Source: Bacteroidia bacterium
Lineage (GTDB): Bacteria; Bacteroidota; Bacteroidia; Flavobacteriales; Flavobacteriaceae
Direction: 5' to 3'
NCBI GenBank assembly: GCA_030427735.1
Contig: JAUIBP010000006.1
Span: forward strand, 173,226-237,225
Length of the DNA: 64,000 nucleotides
The position numbers and the translations under genes are program-made. The notes below the pieces were generated by a model. The model did no database searches, was not told where the DNA came from, and saw only the letters and a list, made by a program, of their open reading frames with translations. Of the stretch, positions 53,043-61,916 are shown piece after piece (the stretch's first letter is position 1; each line of letters opens with the position of its first letter).

Positions 53043-53576
53043 TTATTCTGGATCGTAGATTTTTTTCAATTCTCGTAGTCCAATTTTTAATCTTGATTTG
53101 ATAGTCCCAAGCGGAATTTCTAGTTCATCACTTGCTTCCTGCTGCGTCATGCCCTCAAAAAAGAGTGCATTTAGTACAATTTGGTACTTTGGATCCAACG
53201 ACATAAGGTGTTTTTGAATGTCCATGACATCTTGATTTAAACCTTCGGCCGATAACTTATATACGTTTGAAACTTCAATCTGGACTTCTTTTGTGTCTTT
53301 ATTGGACAGAGAGCGAACTTTATCTATGGCAGTGTTGTAAGCAATTCTGTACAACCATGTAAATAGTTTTGCTTTACTGGCATCGTAAGTTTTTGCTTTC
53401 TTCCAGACTTTTATAAAACTATCCTGAAGTACGTCTTGGGCTAAATCTTCATCGGTTATTACTTTAGAAATCACACCAAGTAGTGTATCGGCATAATGCT
53501 GATACAGTAAGCCCATTGCTTTTTTGTTGCCATGTTTTAATAGGCTAACGATTTCCTGTTCTATAGGTGCAATCAA
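53043..53576 (-). CDS. ECF-type RNA polymerase sigma factor
   Basis: 177-residue extracytoplasmic function sigma factor with region 2 (MGLLYQHYADTLLGVISKV, DLAQDVLQDSFIKVWKKAK) and region 4 (LDPKYQIVLNALFFEGMTQ with HTH QEASDELEIPLGTIKSRLK). ATG is absent in frame: the start is TTG at 53576 (MIAPIEQE). It is followed by its anti-sigma partner after 9 nt. The pair probably controls an envelope or stress regulon; the signal is unknown. Its target promoters cannot be told from this window. Confidence 0.93.
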   Translation of the reverse strand: MIAPIEQEIVSLLKHGNKKAMGLLYQHYADTLLGVISKVITDEDLAQDVLQDSFIKVWKKAKTYDASKAKLFTWLYRIAYNTAIDKVRSLSNKDTKEVQIEVSNVYKLSAEGLNQDVMDIQKHLMSLDPKYQIVLNALFFEGMTQQEASDELEIPLGTIKSRLKIGLRELKKIYDPE

Positions 53577-53644
53577 AATGAATCGTTTAGTTAGTGTTGT
53601 TTAAAGTGCCGTAAATTAACCAAAGTTATGTAATTTATTGATAA

Positions 53645-54658
53645 CTATAATATATTAACTTCCGATTCGATGGTGATATTGAATATCCTTTTTACGGTTT
53701 TTTGTATAATTTGAGATAATTTAAAAATGTCTGAACCTTTGGCTCCGCCGTAGTTTACCAATACCAAGGCTTGTTTTTGGTGTACACCATAATTATCCAG
53801 TCGTTTACCTTTAAATCCAGCCAGCTCTATTAGCCATCCTGCAGGAATTTTCACCTCATTTTCCGATACTTTATAACAAGGCATGTCAGGAAATTGTTGC
53901 AATAAAGTCTTGTAGTTGGATGTGCTAATTACAGGGTTTTTAAAAAAACTACCACTATTGCCAATTTCTTTAGGGTTTGGCAGTTTGCTGTTTCTAATAG
54001 TTATTACGGCTTTAGAAATGTCTGTAATGGTTGGTTGTGAAACCCCCATGACTTCTAGTTCATTTTTTATAGCGCCATAGTTGGTGTGTAATGTATGGTT
54101 TCGTTTGGTTAGCTTAAACGTGACAGAGGAAATGATGTATTGACCCTTAGCGTCTTGTTTAAAAATGGAGTTTCTATAACCAAACTCACAATCGGCATTG
54201 CTAAAGGTTTCTGTATTTTTTGTGTTTATGTTAATAGCTTCGCAACTATAAAATACATCTTTTAGCTCAACGCCATAAGCTCCAATATTTTGTATGGGAG
54301 AAGTGCCTACATTACCAGGTATAAGCGATAGGTTTTCCAGGCCTCCAAAATTATGCTGCAACGACCACAACACAAATTCGTGCCAGTTTTCGCCAGCATT
54401 GGCTTGTACAAAAACATGGTCTTCTGTTTCCGAACAAATAGTAATGCCTTTAATGTTAATATGAATGATTAAAGCATCAACATTTTTAGTTAACAGTAAG
54501 TTGCTGCCGCCTCCTAAAATGAATTTTTCTGGGTAATTCGTGTTTTCTAGAACAACTGTTAACTCTTTAAGAGTAGACACTGTTACAAAATGTTTTGCAA
54601 CAACGTCTATTCCAAAAGTATTATAGGGTTTTAAAGATATGTTGTGTTGTATCTGCAC
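53645..54658 (-). CDS. murB: UDP-N-acetylenolpyruvoylglucosamine reductase
   Basis: FAD enzyme completing UDP-N-acetylmuramic acid synthesis for peptidoglycan. 337 aa, type I MurB. FAD-binding LGGGSNLLL near residue 50, GLENLSLIPGNVGTSPIQNIGAYG, the active-site GYRNSIFK, catalytic Ser in GNSGSFFKNPV, and terminal Glu region. The start is a GTG at 54656-54658 whose first base overlaps the aminotransferase stop codon TAG (TAGTG), so it is translationally coupled to the upstream gene. Confidence 0.97.
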   Translation of the reverse strand: MQIQHNISLKPYNTFGIDVVAKHFVTVSTLKELTVVLENTNYPEKFILGGGSNLLLTKNVDALIIHINIKGITICSETEDHVFVQANAGENWHEFVLWSLQHNFGGLENLSLIPGNVGTSPIQNIGAYGVELKDVFYSCEAININTKNTETFSNADCEFGYRNSIFKQDAKGQYIISSVTFKLTKRNHTLHTNYGAIKNELEVMGVSQPTITDISKAVITIRNSKLPNPKEIGNSGSFFKNPVISTSNYKTLLQQFPDMPCYKVSENEVKIPAGWLIELAGFKGKRLDNYGVHQKQALVLVNYGGAKGSDIFKLSQIIQKTVKRIFNITIESEVNIL

Positions 54659-55848
54659 TAGTCTTTATAAACTTTTAAGGCTTCTTTTAAAATGTGTACA
54701 GCTTTTATTAAACTGTCTTTATTTAAAACATAAGCAATTCTAATTTGGTTTAAGCCAACGCCAGGGGTCGAGTAAAATCCACCTGCTGGGGCAACCATTA
54801 CCGTTTCGCCATCAACATCGAAAGATTCTAAAAGCCATTGTGCAAAAGCATCAGAATTTTGTATTGGCAGTTCAGCAATACAGTAAAAAGCGCCTTTAGG
54901 CACACCTACTTTTACGCCTTCTATTTTATGTAATTCTTCAATTAAAGTATTTCTTCGGTCTACATATTCGGTGCTAACTTCATCAAAATAGCTTTGTGGC
55001 GTATCTAAGGCGGCTTCGCTTGCAATTTGCGCTAATGTTGGCGGACTTAAACGCGCTTGGGCAAATTTAAGAGCGGTGCTTATAACGGCTTTGTTTTTAG
55101 ATACTAAACAACCTATTCTTGCGCCGCACATACTGTAACGTTTAGATACAGAATCGATCATAATGGCATGGGCTTCCAAACCTTTAACAGACATGATCGA
55201 GTTGTGTGTAACTCCATCGTAAGTAAACTCTCTGTAAACCTCGTCGGCAATTAAAAATAAATCGTGTTTTTTTACTAATTCTGCAAGTTGTTGTATTTCT
55301 GCTTCCGAATATAAATATCCAGTAGGGTTACCTGGATTACAGATTAAAATGGCTTTGGTTTTTGGGGTAATTAATTTTTCGAATTCAGAAATTGGAGGCA
55401 AAGCAAAATTGTCTTCAATTTTAGAAATTACGGGAACAACATTAACTCCCGAGGCTGTCGAAAATCCATTATAGTTGGCGTAAAACGGCTCTGGAATTAT
55501 AATTTCGTCATCTACATCCATAATACTTCCAAAGGCAAAAAGCAAAGCTTCGCTACCTCCTGTAGTGACAATTATGTCTGTAGCAGCAACATCTATATTG
55601 TTTTTAGCGTAATACGCCGCAATTTTTGTGCGGTAGGCTTCAGAACCTTCAGAACGGGAATATTCTAAAATTTCTAGCGTGTTGTTTTTTACAGCTTCTA
55701 AAGCAACCTCAGGTGTTTTAATATCTGGTTGTCCAATGTTTAAATGATATACTTTTTTGCCTGCTTTGTAAGCTTGCTCAGAATAGGGTACTAATTTTCT
55801 TATGGGAGATTCGGGCATGGCTAGCCCTTTGTTTGAAATTCTTGGCAT
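54658..55848 (-). CDS. Aminotransferase class I/II (PLP enzyme)
   Basis: About 396-residue fold-type I aminotransferase. Visible motifs are YHLNIGQPDIKTPEVAL, TTGGSEALLFAFG (PLP), CNPGNPTGYLYS, LIADEVYREF (PLP Asp/Tyr) and DSVSKRYSMCGARIG with the Schiff-base Lys; RIAYVLN holds the substrate Arg. I start at ATG 55848 (MPRISNKGLAMPESPIRKL), giving the usual family beginning. The longer frame starts 7 codons upstream. It is most like the flavobacterial aspartate or alanine/glutamate aminotransferases; substrate not settled. Its stop codon overlaps murB's GTG. Confidence 0.9.
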   Translation of the reverse strand: MPRISNKGLAMPESPIRKLVPYSEQAYKAGKKVYHLNIGQPDIKTPEVALEAVKNNTLEILEYSRSEGSEAYRTKIAAYYAKNNIDVAATDIIVTTGGSEALLFAFGSIMDVDDEIIIPEPFYANYNGFSTASGVNVVPVISKIEDNFALPPISEFEKLITPKTKAILICNPGNPTGYLYSEAEIQQLAELVKKHDLFLIADEVYREFTYDGVTHNSIMSVKGLEAHAIMIDSVSKRYSMCGARIGCLVSKNKAVISTALKFAQARLSPPTLAQIASEAALDTPQSYFDEVSTEYVDRRNTLIEELHKIEGVKVGVPKGAFYCIAELPIQNSDAFAQWLLESFDVDGETVMVAPAGGFYSTPGVGLNQIRIAYVLNKDSLIKAVHILKEALKVYKD

Positions 55849-56045
55849 TGTAATGTGTTTAAAGTGCAAATTTGCAAAATTATTCTTGATTTTTTCTTAA
55901 AAGAAGTGTTTTAAAAACGACTTAAAATAAATTGTTGTAAATTAATGTTACTGAATTTTGCGAATTCTTAAACAAGTCTTTTTGTTTCAGTAAATTACCA
56001 GTGCTGTATTAAGGCTTATAGTTGTTTTTTTTAATAGGCATTACA

Positions 56046-57383
56046 ATGAAATCTTTTTGTTTTATAATATGGTTGTTTTTGTATTCGGTGTGTTTTGTGC
56101 ATGCCCAATACAATTTTAAGCTAGAAAACAATAAAAGATCAGATAAAATTAAATTCGAATTAATTAATAATTTAATAGTGATTCCTGTAGAGATAAATGG
56201 AGTAGAACTTTCTTTTTTGTTAGATACAGGTGTTGCTAAACCTATAGTTTTTGGCTTTTTAAACGAAACCGATACCCTTCAAATTAATAATACCGAAGCA
56301 TATTTTTTAAGAGGCCTGGGCGAAGGCGATGCTTTTGAAGCTTTAAAATCTAAAAATAACATTTTTAAAATTGGCGATGCTGTTGCATTAAATCAAGATA
56401 TGTATGCCATTCACGATGCCAGTTTAAATTTTACGCCGCAGTTGGGTGTGCCTATTCACGGTATTATTGGGTACGATCTGTTTAAAGATTTTGTGGTCGA
56501 AATAAATTACAGTGCGAAGTACCTAAAATTGCATCATCCGCAGTATTATACTTATAAAACTTGCGACAAATGCGAAACTTTAAATTTGGAATTTTATAAT
56601 AATAAGCCCTATATAAATGCTAAGGTGAAAATTGATGAGGTTTATATTCCTGTAAAATTGTTAATCGATTCTGGAGGAAGCGATGCGCTTTGGTTGTTCG
56701 AAGATAAAACCTTAGGCTTGCATAGCGACTCTCATTATTTTGTTGATTTTTTAGGTCACGGTTTAAGTGGTACCGTACATGGTAAACGTTCTAAAATTGA
56801 AGCTTTAAAATTAAAGAACATTGTTTTAGATCGGGTAAATGTAGCTTATCCAGATTCTGTCGATATCGCTTTAGCAAAAATGAATAAAGAGCGCAATGGC
56901 AGTCTTTCTGGAAATGTCTTAATGCGGTTTAATGTTGTAGTAGACTACAGTAGGGCAAGGCTAACACTTAAAAAAAACCGACATTTTAGAAAACTTTTTA
57001 GTTATAATAAAAGCGGTATTATTTTAGAGCAACATGGTGTTGTTTTAGTAAACGAACCCGTTTTTAATTTTTCAAGAAACGATTCGGGAAATAATATTAA
57101 AATAGATTTAAATGTTAATGCCGATTACAAGCACTTACTAAAACCAGCTTTTGTAATTGTAGAGTTACGAGACGATTCTCCTGCTAAACGGGCAGGATTG
57201 TTGGAAGGCGATGTGGTGCTAGCTGTAAACAATAGGAAGGCTGTAAATTATAAATTACAAGAAATAATACATCTGTTTTACGGCGATGAAGGCGAAACCA
57301 TAAAAATGAAAATAGACCGCAATGGTTACGAGCATTATTTTAAATTTCAGTTAGAAACACCTTTAAAACAAAACCGCCCTTGA
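56046..57383 (+). CDS. Aspartyl protease-like protein with C-terminal PDZ domain
   Basis: About 445-residue exported protein. The start is the ATG at 56046 (MKSFCFIIWLFLYSVCFVHA signal peptide); the frame begins at a TTG 24 nt earlier, but only the ATG fits the signal peptide. Two retropepsin-like lobes: LLDTGVAKPIVFG (DTG) in the first, LLIDSGGSDALWLF (DSG) in the second, so both catalytic aspartates are present on one chain. A PDZ domain follows near the end (LRDDSPAKRAGLLEGDVVLAVNN). Role may be periplasmic proteolysis or quality control. A terminator hairpin overlaps its stop codon. Confidence 0.87.
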   Translation: MKSFCFIIWLFLYSVCFVHAQYNFKLENNKRSDKIKFELINNLIVIPVEINGVELSFLLDTGVAKPIVFGFLNETDTLQINNTEAYFLRGLGEGDAFEALKSKNNIFKIGDAVALNQDMYAIHDASLNFTPQLGVPIHGIIGYDLFKDFVVEINYSAKYLKLHHPQYYTYKTCDKCETLNLEFYNNKPYINAKVKIDEVYIPVKLLIDSGGSDALWLFEDKTLGLHSDSHYFVDFLGHGLSGTVHGKRSKIEALKLKNIVLDRVNVAYPDSVDIALAKMNKERNGSLSGNVLMRFNVVVDYSRARLTLKKNRHFRKLFSYNKSGIILEQHGVVLVNEPVFNFSRNDSGNNIKIDLNVNADYKHLLKPAFVIVELRDDSPAKRAGLLEGDVVLAVNNRKAVNYKLQEIIHLFYGDEGETIKMKIDRNGYEHYFKFQLETPLKQNRP

Positions 57384-57405
57384 GAAATACTCAAGAGCGG
57401 TTTTT
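57370..57405. terminator. Bidirectional terminator overlapping a stop codon
   Basis: A 15-bp stem with one mismatch (57370-57384 with 57390-57404, AAATA loop), GC-rich at its centre (ACCGC/GCGGT), with T tracts on both sides. The protease stop codon TGA (57381-57383) is inside the left arm. It separates the protease gene from the convergent DUF1573 gene. Confidence 0.85.
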
Positions 57406-57427
57406 ATTATTTTAAGTAGGGTGTTTT

Positions 57428-57856
57428 TTAGTGTTGTTCTACCACACTTTTACCTTTTTTCTCGATAACCTCGGCTTTGCTTGGGTCGATTACTTCACCT
57501 TTAATTTTTAAAGCTACAGTTGGTGTGTCTGCGTTAGAAATTACGGTAATGGTTTTTCTAATAGGCATCACACGGTTTGTATCGTATTTTACTTCAATTT
57601 GCCCTGTTTTTCCAGGCATAATTGGTTCTTCAGGTTTTTTAGGTACAGTACAGCCACAGCTAGAGGTTACTTTAGACACGATTAAAGGTGCATCTCCTGT
57701 ATTTGTAAACTCAAATACACGAACACCATTTGCTCCTTTTTCGATAGTACCATAATCGATAGTTTCAGATTTAAACTTGATTTTTGCTACTTTGTCTTGG
57801 GCTTGGATAGAGAAACTTAATAATCCAATAAATAAAATAGTTATAAGCTGTTTCAT
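57428..57856 (-). CDS. DUF1573 secreted protein
   Basis: 142-residue periplasmic protein with signal peptide MKQLITILFIGLLSFSIQAQ. It has the DUF1573 signature: ETIDYGTIEKGANGVRVFEFTNTG, then TSSCGCTVP with the conserved paired cysteines, PGKTGQIEVKYD and NADTPTVALKIKGEV. The fold is immunoglobulin-like. DUF1573 proteins are common in Bacteroidota; function unknown. The promoter has an exact -7 box 52-59 nt before the start. Confidence 0.88.
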   Translation of the reverse strand: MKQLITILFIGLLSFSIQAQDKVAKIKFKSETIDYGTIEKGANGVRVFEFTNTGDAPLIVSKVTSSCGCTVPKKPEEPIMPGKTGQIEVKYDTNRVMPIRKTITVISNADTPTVALKIKGEVIDPSKAEVIEKKGKSVVEQH

Positions 57857-57907
57857 TTTTCTTTATTTTAAATTTAGTGTAAACGTAATTACTTTTTAGC
57901 CATTATG

Positions 57908-57915
57908 CAAAATTA
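57908..57915 (-). promoter_or_regulatory. DUF1573 gene promoter -7 box
   Basis: TAATTTTG on the minus strand, exact TAnnTTTG match, about 52 nt upstream of the start codon. Confidence 0.45.
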
Positions 57916-58004
57916 TTAGATGAATTGCACGATACCTGATTTAAAGTTTATGCCTTTAGGTCGTATAAATCTTCAATATAATTTCACAGCAATAGAAATA
58001 TAAG

Positions 58005-58012
58005 TACTTTTG
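58005..58012 (+). promoter_or_regulatory. valS promoter -7 box
   Basis: TACTTTTG, exact TAnnTTTG match, 109 nt before the valS start codon, leaving a leader of about 100 nt that contains a short reading frame (58019-58102). Confidence 0.5.
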
Positions 58013-58018
58013 CATTTC

Positions 58019-58102
58019 ATGCTCAAAAACTATTCCAAAGTAGAGGTTTTTAGGGCAAATGGCTTCAAAATAAAAAGAATAGAAGTCAGCAAAATTAAAT
58101 AG
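58019..58102 (+). other. Short upstream reading frame in the valS leader
   Basis: A 27-codon frame, ATG at 58019 and TAG at 58100-58102, lies between the promoter and valS. It contains three valine codons (GTA, GTT, GTC) and many Lys. Its ATG sits almost at the predicted transcription start. It could be a leader peptide reading valyl-tRNA supply, or chance. No Shine-Dalgarno. Confidence 0.25.
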
Positions 58103-58121
58103 TTACAAAAGATTTTTTCCT

Positions 58122-60764
58122 ATGCAGCCTAATATTCCATCGCAATACGATGCTAAACAAGCAGAAAGTAAGTGGTACGATTACTGGATGAAACATAATT
58201 ATTTTCATTCTACACCAGACGACAGAGAACCTTATACCATAGTTATTCCGCCGCCAAACGTAACAGGAGTGTTGCATATGGGGCACATGCTTAATAATAC
58301 CATTCAAGATGTGTTAATTCGTCGAGCCAGATTGTTAGGTAAAAACGCGTGTTGGGTGCCAGGTACAGATCACGCATCAATTGCTACCGAAGCCAAAGTT
58401 GTAGCGAAGTTAAAGGAACAAGGCATCGATAAAAACGATTTGTCTCGCGATGAGTTTTTAAAACACGCCTGGGATTGGACCCACGAATATGGTGGTGTAA
58501 TATTAGAGCAACTTAAAAAACTAGGTTGTTCGTGCGATTGGGATCGCACAAAATTCACCATGGACGACGACATGTCTGAAGCCGTGATAAAAGTGTTTGT
58601 AGACCTTTATAAAAAAGGACTTATTTATCGCGGTTACCGTATGGTAAATTGGGATCCCGAGGCCAAAACCACTTTATCTGATGAAGAAGTTGAGTACGTA
58701 GATAAGCAAGGAAAATTATATCATATCAATTATAAAATTGAAGGAAGTGATGATGTTTTAACTATTGCAACCACACGTCCAGAAACCATTTTAGGCGATT
58801 CGGCGATTTGTATTAACCCTACAGACGAGCGTCATTTCAACCTAAAAGGCAAAAAAGCCATTGTGCCAATTTGTAACCGCGTGATTCCAATTATTGAAGA
58901 TGAATATGTGGATATTGAATTTGGTACTGGTTGCTTAAAAGTAACGCCAGCTCACGACGAAAATGATAAGGTGTTAGGGGATAAGCATAATTTAGAAGTC
59001 ATCGATATTTTTAATGACGATGCAACCTTAAACAGTTACGGTTTACATTACGAAGGGCAAGATCGTTTCGAGGTTAGAAAAGCCATCGTAAAAGAGCTTG
59101 AAAGCTTAGGTTTAATTGCAAAAGTTGAAGATTATAATAACCGTGTAGGGATTTCCGAACGTACCAAAGCGATTATCGAGCCGCGCTTAAGCGACCAGTG
59201 GTTCTTAAAAATGGAAGAATTAGTTAAACCAGCAATCGAAGCAGTTTTAGGTGACGATGCCGATATTAAATTATTCCCTAAAAAGTTCGAAAACACCTAT
59301 CGCCATTGGATGGAAAACATCCGCGATTGGAATATCTCTCGCCAGTTGTTATGGGGACAACAAATTCCTGCATTTTACTATGGTGATGGTAAAGAAGATT
59401 TCGTTGTAGCTGAGAATATTGAAGAAGCCTTAGTTTTAGCAAAACAAAAAACGAACAACCAACAACTAACAACTAATAACTTACGCCAAGAAACCGACGC
59501 TTTAGACACTTGGTTCTCGTCTTGGTTATGGCCAATGAGCGTGTTCGATGGTATTCGTAATCCCGAAAACGACGACATTAAATATTATTACCCTACTAAC
59601 GATCTGGTAACAGGTCCCGATATTTTGTTTTTCTGGGTAGCCCGTATGATTATTGCTGGATACGAGTATAAAGACGAAAAGCCATTCAGTAATGTGTATT
59701 TAACTGGTTTGGTACGCGATAAGCAACGCCGTAAAATGAGTAAATCCTTAGGGAATTCGCCAGATGCTTTAAAATTAATTGACGATTACAGTGCCGATGG
59801 CGTGCGTGTTGGTTTGTTGTTGAGTAGTGCGGCAGGTAACGATTTGATGTTCGATGAAGCCCTTTGTCAGCAAGGGAAAGGGTTCGGGAATAAAATTTGG
59901 AACGCGTTTAACTTAACCAATTTATGGGAAGTAAGCGATGCGATTCCGCAGCCAGAATCTAGTAAAATTGCTTTAGAATGGTACGAAGCGAAATTCCAGG
60001 AAGCACTTGTAGAGATCGAAGATCATTTTAGTAAATACCGTTTAAGCGATGCTTTAATGGCGATTTATAAGTTGATTTACGACGATTTTTGTGGTTGGTT
60101 ATTAGAGATAGTAAAACCAGCATATCAGCAACCAATCGATGCGAAAACTTTTAAAAGTGTTATCAGTTGTTTTGAAGATAATTTAAAAATCTTGCATCCG
60201 TTTATGCCGTTCTTAACCGAGGAGATCTGGCAATACATTTCAGAAAGAACGCCAGAAGAAGCCTTAATTGTTGCTGCTTGGCCAAAGATTAAAACAGTAG
60301 ATAAAAGTATCATTGCGAAATTCGATTTTGCTTCTGAAGTCATTTCAGGAATCAGGACCGTGCGTAAAGAGAAAAATATTGCCTTTAAGGATTCAATAGG
60401 ATTTTCAGTGATTAATAATGAAAATGTGAATGCCGATTTTGATGAGGTAATCGCTAAGTTAGGTAATTTGGAAGCGATAGATTATGTTACAAAGCCAGTT
60501 GAAGGTGCGATGACGTTTAGAGTAAAAGCCAACGAATATTTTATCCCGATGGCAGGCGCAATCGATGTGGAAGCGGAACTAGCAAAATTGTCGGAAGAAT
60601 TGAAATACGTTGAAGGTTTCTTGAATTCCGTTCAAAAGAAATTATCCAACGAACGTTTTGTAAATAATGCTCCCGAAGCGGTTGTTGCTTCCGAAAAGAA
60701 AAAAGAAGCCGATGCTTTGGCAAAAATAGAAACTTTAAAAGCGAGTTTGGCGAGTTTAAAGTAA
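58122..60764 (+). CDS. valS: Valyl-tRNA synthetase
   Basis: Class I aminoacyl-tRNA synthetase charging tRNA-Val. 880 aa. HIGH box is PPPNVTGVLHMGHML, KMSKS box is RRKMSKSLGNSP. It contains the zinc-free N-terminal catalytic core, CP1 editing domain (VIKVFVDLYKKGLIYRGYR, TTRPETILGDSAICINP), anticodon domain and C-terminal coiled coil (AELAKLSEELKYVEGFLNSVQKKL). The stretch KTNNQQLTTNNLRQE in the connective region is low-complexity at the DNA level but keeps normal length. It has its own promoter and a strong downstream terminator. Confidence 0.97.
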   Translation: MQPNIPSQYDAKQAESKWYDYWMKHNYFHSTPDDREPYTIVIPPPNVTGVLHMGHMLNNTIQDVLIRRARLLGKNACWVPGTDHASIATEAKVVAKLKEQGIDKNDLSRDEFLKHAWDWTHEYGGVILEQLKKLGCSCDWDRTKFTMDDDMSEAVIKVFVDLYKKGLIYRGYRMVNWDPEAKTTLSDEEVEYVDKQGKLYHINYKIEGSDDVLTIATTRPETILGDSAICINPTDERHFNLKGKKAIVPICNRVIPIIEDEYVDIEFGTGCLKVTPAHDENDKVLGDKHNLEVIDIFNDDATLNSYGLHYEGQDRFEVRKAIVKELESLGLIAKVEDYNNRVGISERTKAIIEPRLSDQWFLKMEELVKPAIEAVLGDDADIKLFPKKFENTYRHWMENIRDWNISRQLLWGQQIPAFYYGDGKEDFVVAENIEEALVLAKQKTNNQQLTTNNLRQETDALDTWFSSWLWPMSVFDGIRNPENDDIKYYYPTNDLVTGPDILFFWVARMIIAGYEYKDEKPFSNVYLTGLVRDKQRRKMSKSLGNSPDALKLIDDYSADGVRVGLLLSSAAGNDLMFDEALCQQGKGFGNKIWNAFNLTNLWEVSDAIPQPESSKIALEWYEAKFQEALVEIEDHFSKYRLSDALMAIYKLIYDDFCGWLLEIVKPAYQQPIDAKTFKSVISCFEDNLKILHPFMPFLTEEIWQYISERTPEEALIVAAWPKIKTVDKSIIAKFDFASEVISGIRTVRKEKNIAFKDSIGFSVINNENVNADFDEVIAKLGNLEAIDYVTKPVEGAMTFRVKANEYFIPMAGAIDVEAELAKLSEELKYVEGFLNSVQKKLSNERFVNNAPEAVVASEKKKEADALAKIETLKASLASLK

Positions 60765-60768
60765 TAAC

Positions 60769-60797
60769 GTCACTCTGAACTTGTTTCAGAGTCTTAC
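60769..60797 (+). repeat. REP-like hairpin (copy C)
   Basis: GTC + ACTCTGAA + CTTGT + TTCAGAGT + CTTAC: stem 60772-60779 with 60785-60792. It begins 4 nt after the valS stop codon. Same architecture as copies A, B, D, E (8-bp stem, 5-nt loop, GTC flank). Confidence 0.65.
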
Positions 60798-60807
60798 GAT
60801 AAAATAG

Positions 60808-60842
60808 AAAACACCTCAGTAGATAATGTTGAGGTGTTTTTT
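60808..60842 (+). terminator. valS terminator
   Basis: An 11-bp AAAACACCTCA/TGAGGTGTTTT stem (60808-60818 with 60830-60840, 11-nt loop) followed by a T tract. It lies 43 nt after the stop codon. Confidence 0.85.
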
Positions 60843-60908
60843 CTTTAGAGTTGTCTTCAATCGGGATTCGTTGCAGACTCTCATTATAGAAAAATTTATT
60901 AGCTTTTT

Positions 60909-61000
60909 GTGTGATGCTGAAACACGTTCAGCATGACGTAGGTAATTTTTACATTGTTTTTAGTTTGAGATTCGTCACTCTGAATTCAATTCAGAGTCAC
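60909..61000. repeat. REP-like hairpins (copies D and E)
   Basis: Copy D, inverse orientation: ATGCTGAA + ACACG + TTCAGCAT + GAC (stem 60914-60921 with 60927-60934). Copy E: GTC + ACTCTGAA + TTCAA + TTCAGAGT + CAC (stem 60977-60984 with 60990-60997). A degenerate, imperfect unit may lie at about 60847-60882. The rest of the 300-nt gap between valS and the glycosyltransferase holds no gene. Confidence 0.65.
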
Positions 61001-61064
61001 ATTATTTATATAACAGATGAAGTTGTTATTACTATCAAATTATTATCCTTAACCCAAATAAGTC

Positions 61065-61916
61065 TCAAAATCCAAACTTTTTCAACATGCCATCCCAACG
61101 CAGTTTTCTAATAAATGCGCCTTGTTCTGTGGTTACTAAAGGTATGAGGTTTTCTTTTTTGGCTTTAAAATACCCAGCCATATAATCGTTAAAAAGGCTG
61201 AGGTTTTTCTTTTTTACAGCGAGTTTTAAAGCCGAAATGGCGGTTATGGTCAGTCCGTAGCGCATTTTGTACATAGCTTCGCCTTGCATGTATTTGGAGC
61301 TTTTATTGTAACTCGCCCCTGTTGGTTTAAGGTGTTTTACATGCAGGGATTCGTCGGTAAGTAGCTCCCAATTATAAAACTTAGCCAACAGCTCGTCTAC
61401 CGTATCCCAACCCATAGCAGGTTTTAATTGTCCGATATCTTTAAAACACTGCTTTCTGTAAGCTTTTAAAGCGCCACGAATGTGGTCTTTATTAGTTAAA
61501 TCTTCTAAAATCCAATTGTTATCCTTTTCAATATAACAAAATCCAGCGGCCATACCTAAGCGCGGATTGGCAGAAAAATGTTGTGCGAGCTGTTCTAGGT
61601 AATTTTTCGGGAAAATTAAATCGGCATCAAATTTACATATTACATCGTAATCTTCGTTTAAAGTTTGTAAACCCTTGTTGAATGCATTGATGATTTTAGA
61701 ACCTGGTAAATGTTCATCTGAAGAATGATTATTTACAATGGAAATCCATGGATGTTTTTTTATGAATGATTCGACTATCGCCTGAGTGTCGTCTGTGGAA
61801 TGATCGTTAACGACCACCAATTGTTTGGGGACTAAGGTTTGGCTCGCTAAAGATTCTAAAGTTAGAGCTATCGAATCGGCTTCGTTGTGTGCGGGAATGA
61901 CGATGTAAAAATTCAA
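61065..61916 (-). CDS. Glycosyltransferase family 2
   Basis: 283-residue GT-A glycosyltransferase: FYIVIPAHNEADSIALTLESL at the N-terminus, NDHSTDDTQAIV, then DVICKFDADLIFPKNYL (metal-binding DAD). Start is TTG at 61916, giving MNFYIVIPAHNE; its last two bases overlap the FkbM stop codon TGA (TTGA), so the two genes are coupled. It probably adds a sugar to a surface polysaccharide or lipid. Acceptor not identifiable. Six-frame extension upstream runs 18 codons further but is unlikely to be used. Confidence 0.87.
   Translation of the reverse strand: MNFYIVIPAHNEADSIALTLESLASQTLVPKQLVVVNDHSTDDTQAIVESFIKKHPWISIVNNHSSDEHLPGSKIINAFNKGLQTLNEDYDVICKFDADLIFPKNYLEQLAQHFSANPRLGMAAGFCYIEKDNNWILEDLTNKDHIRGALKAYRKQCFKDIGQLKPAMGWDTVDELLAKFYNWELLTDESLHVKHLKPTGASYNKSSKYMQGEAMYKMRYGLTITAISALKLAVKKKNLSLFNDYMAGYFKAKKENLIPLVTTEQGAFIRKLRWDGMLKKFGF

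Noticed and set aside
59440..59490. Low-complexity ACAACT/AATAAC words inside valS, similar to words in the nqrD-nqrE spacer
   Set aside because: The encoded stretch KTNNQQLTTNNLRQE has the length I recall for other flavobacterial ValS proteins in that loop, so no insertion is indicated. The likeness is compositional.
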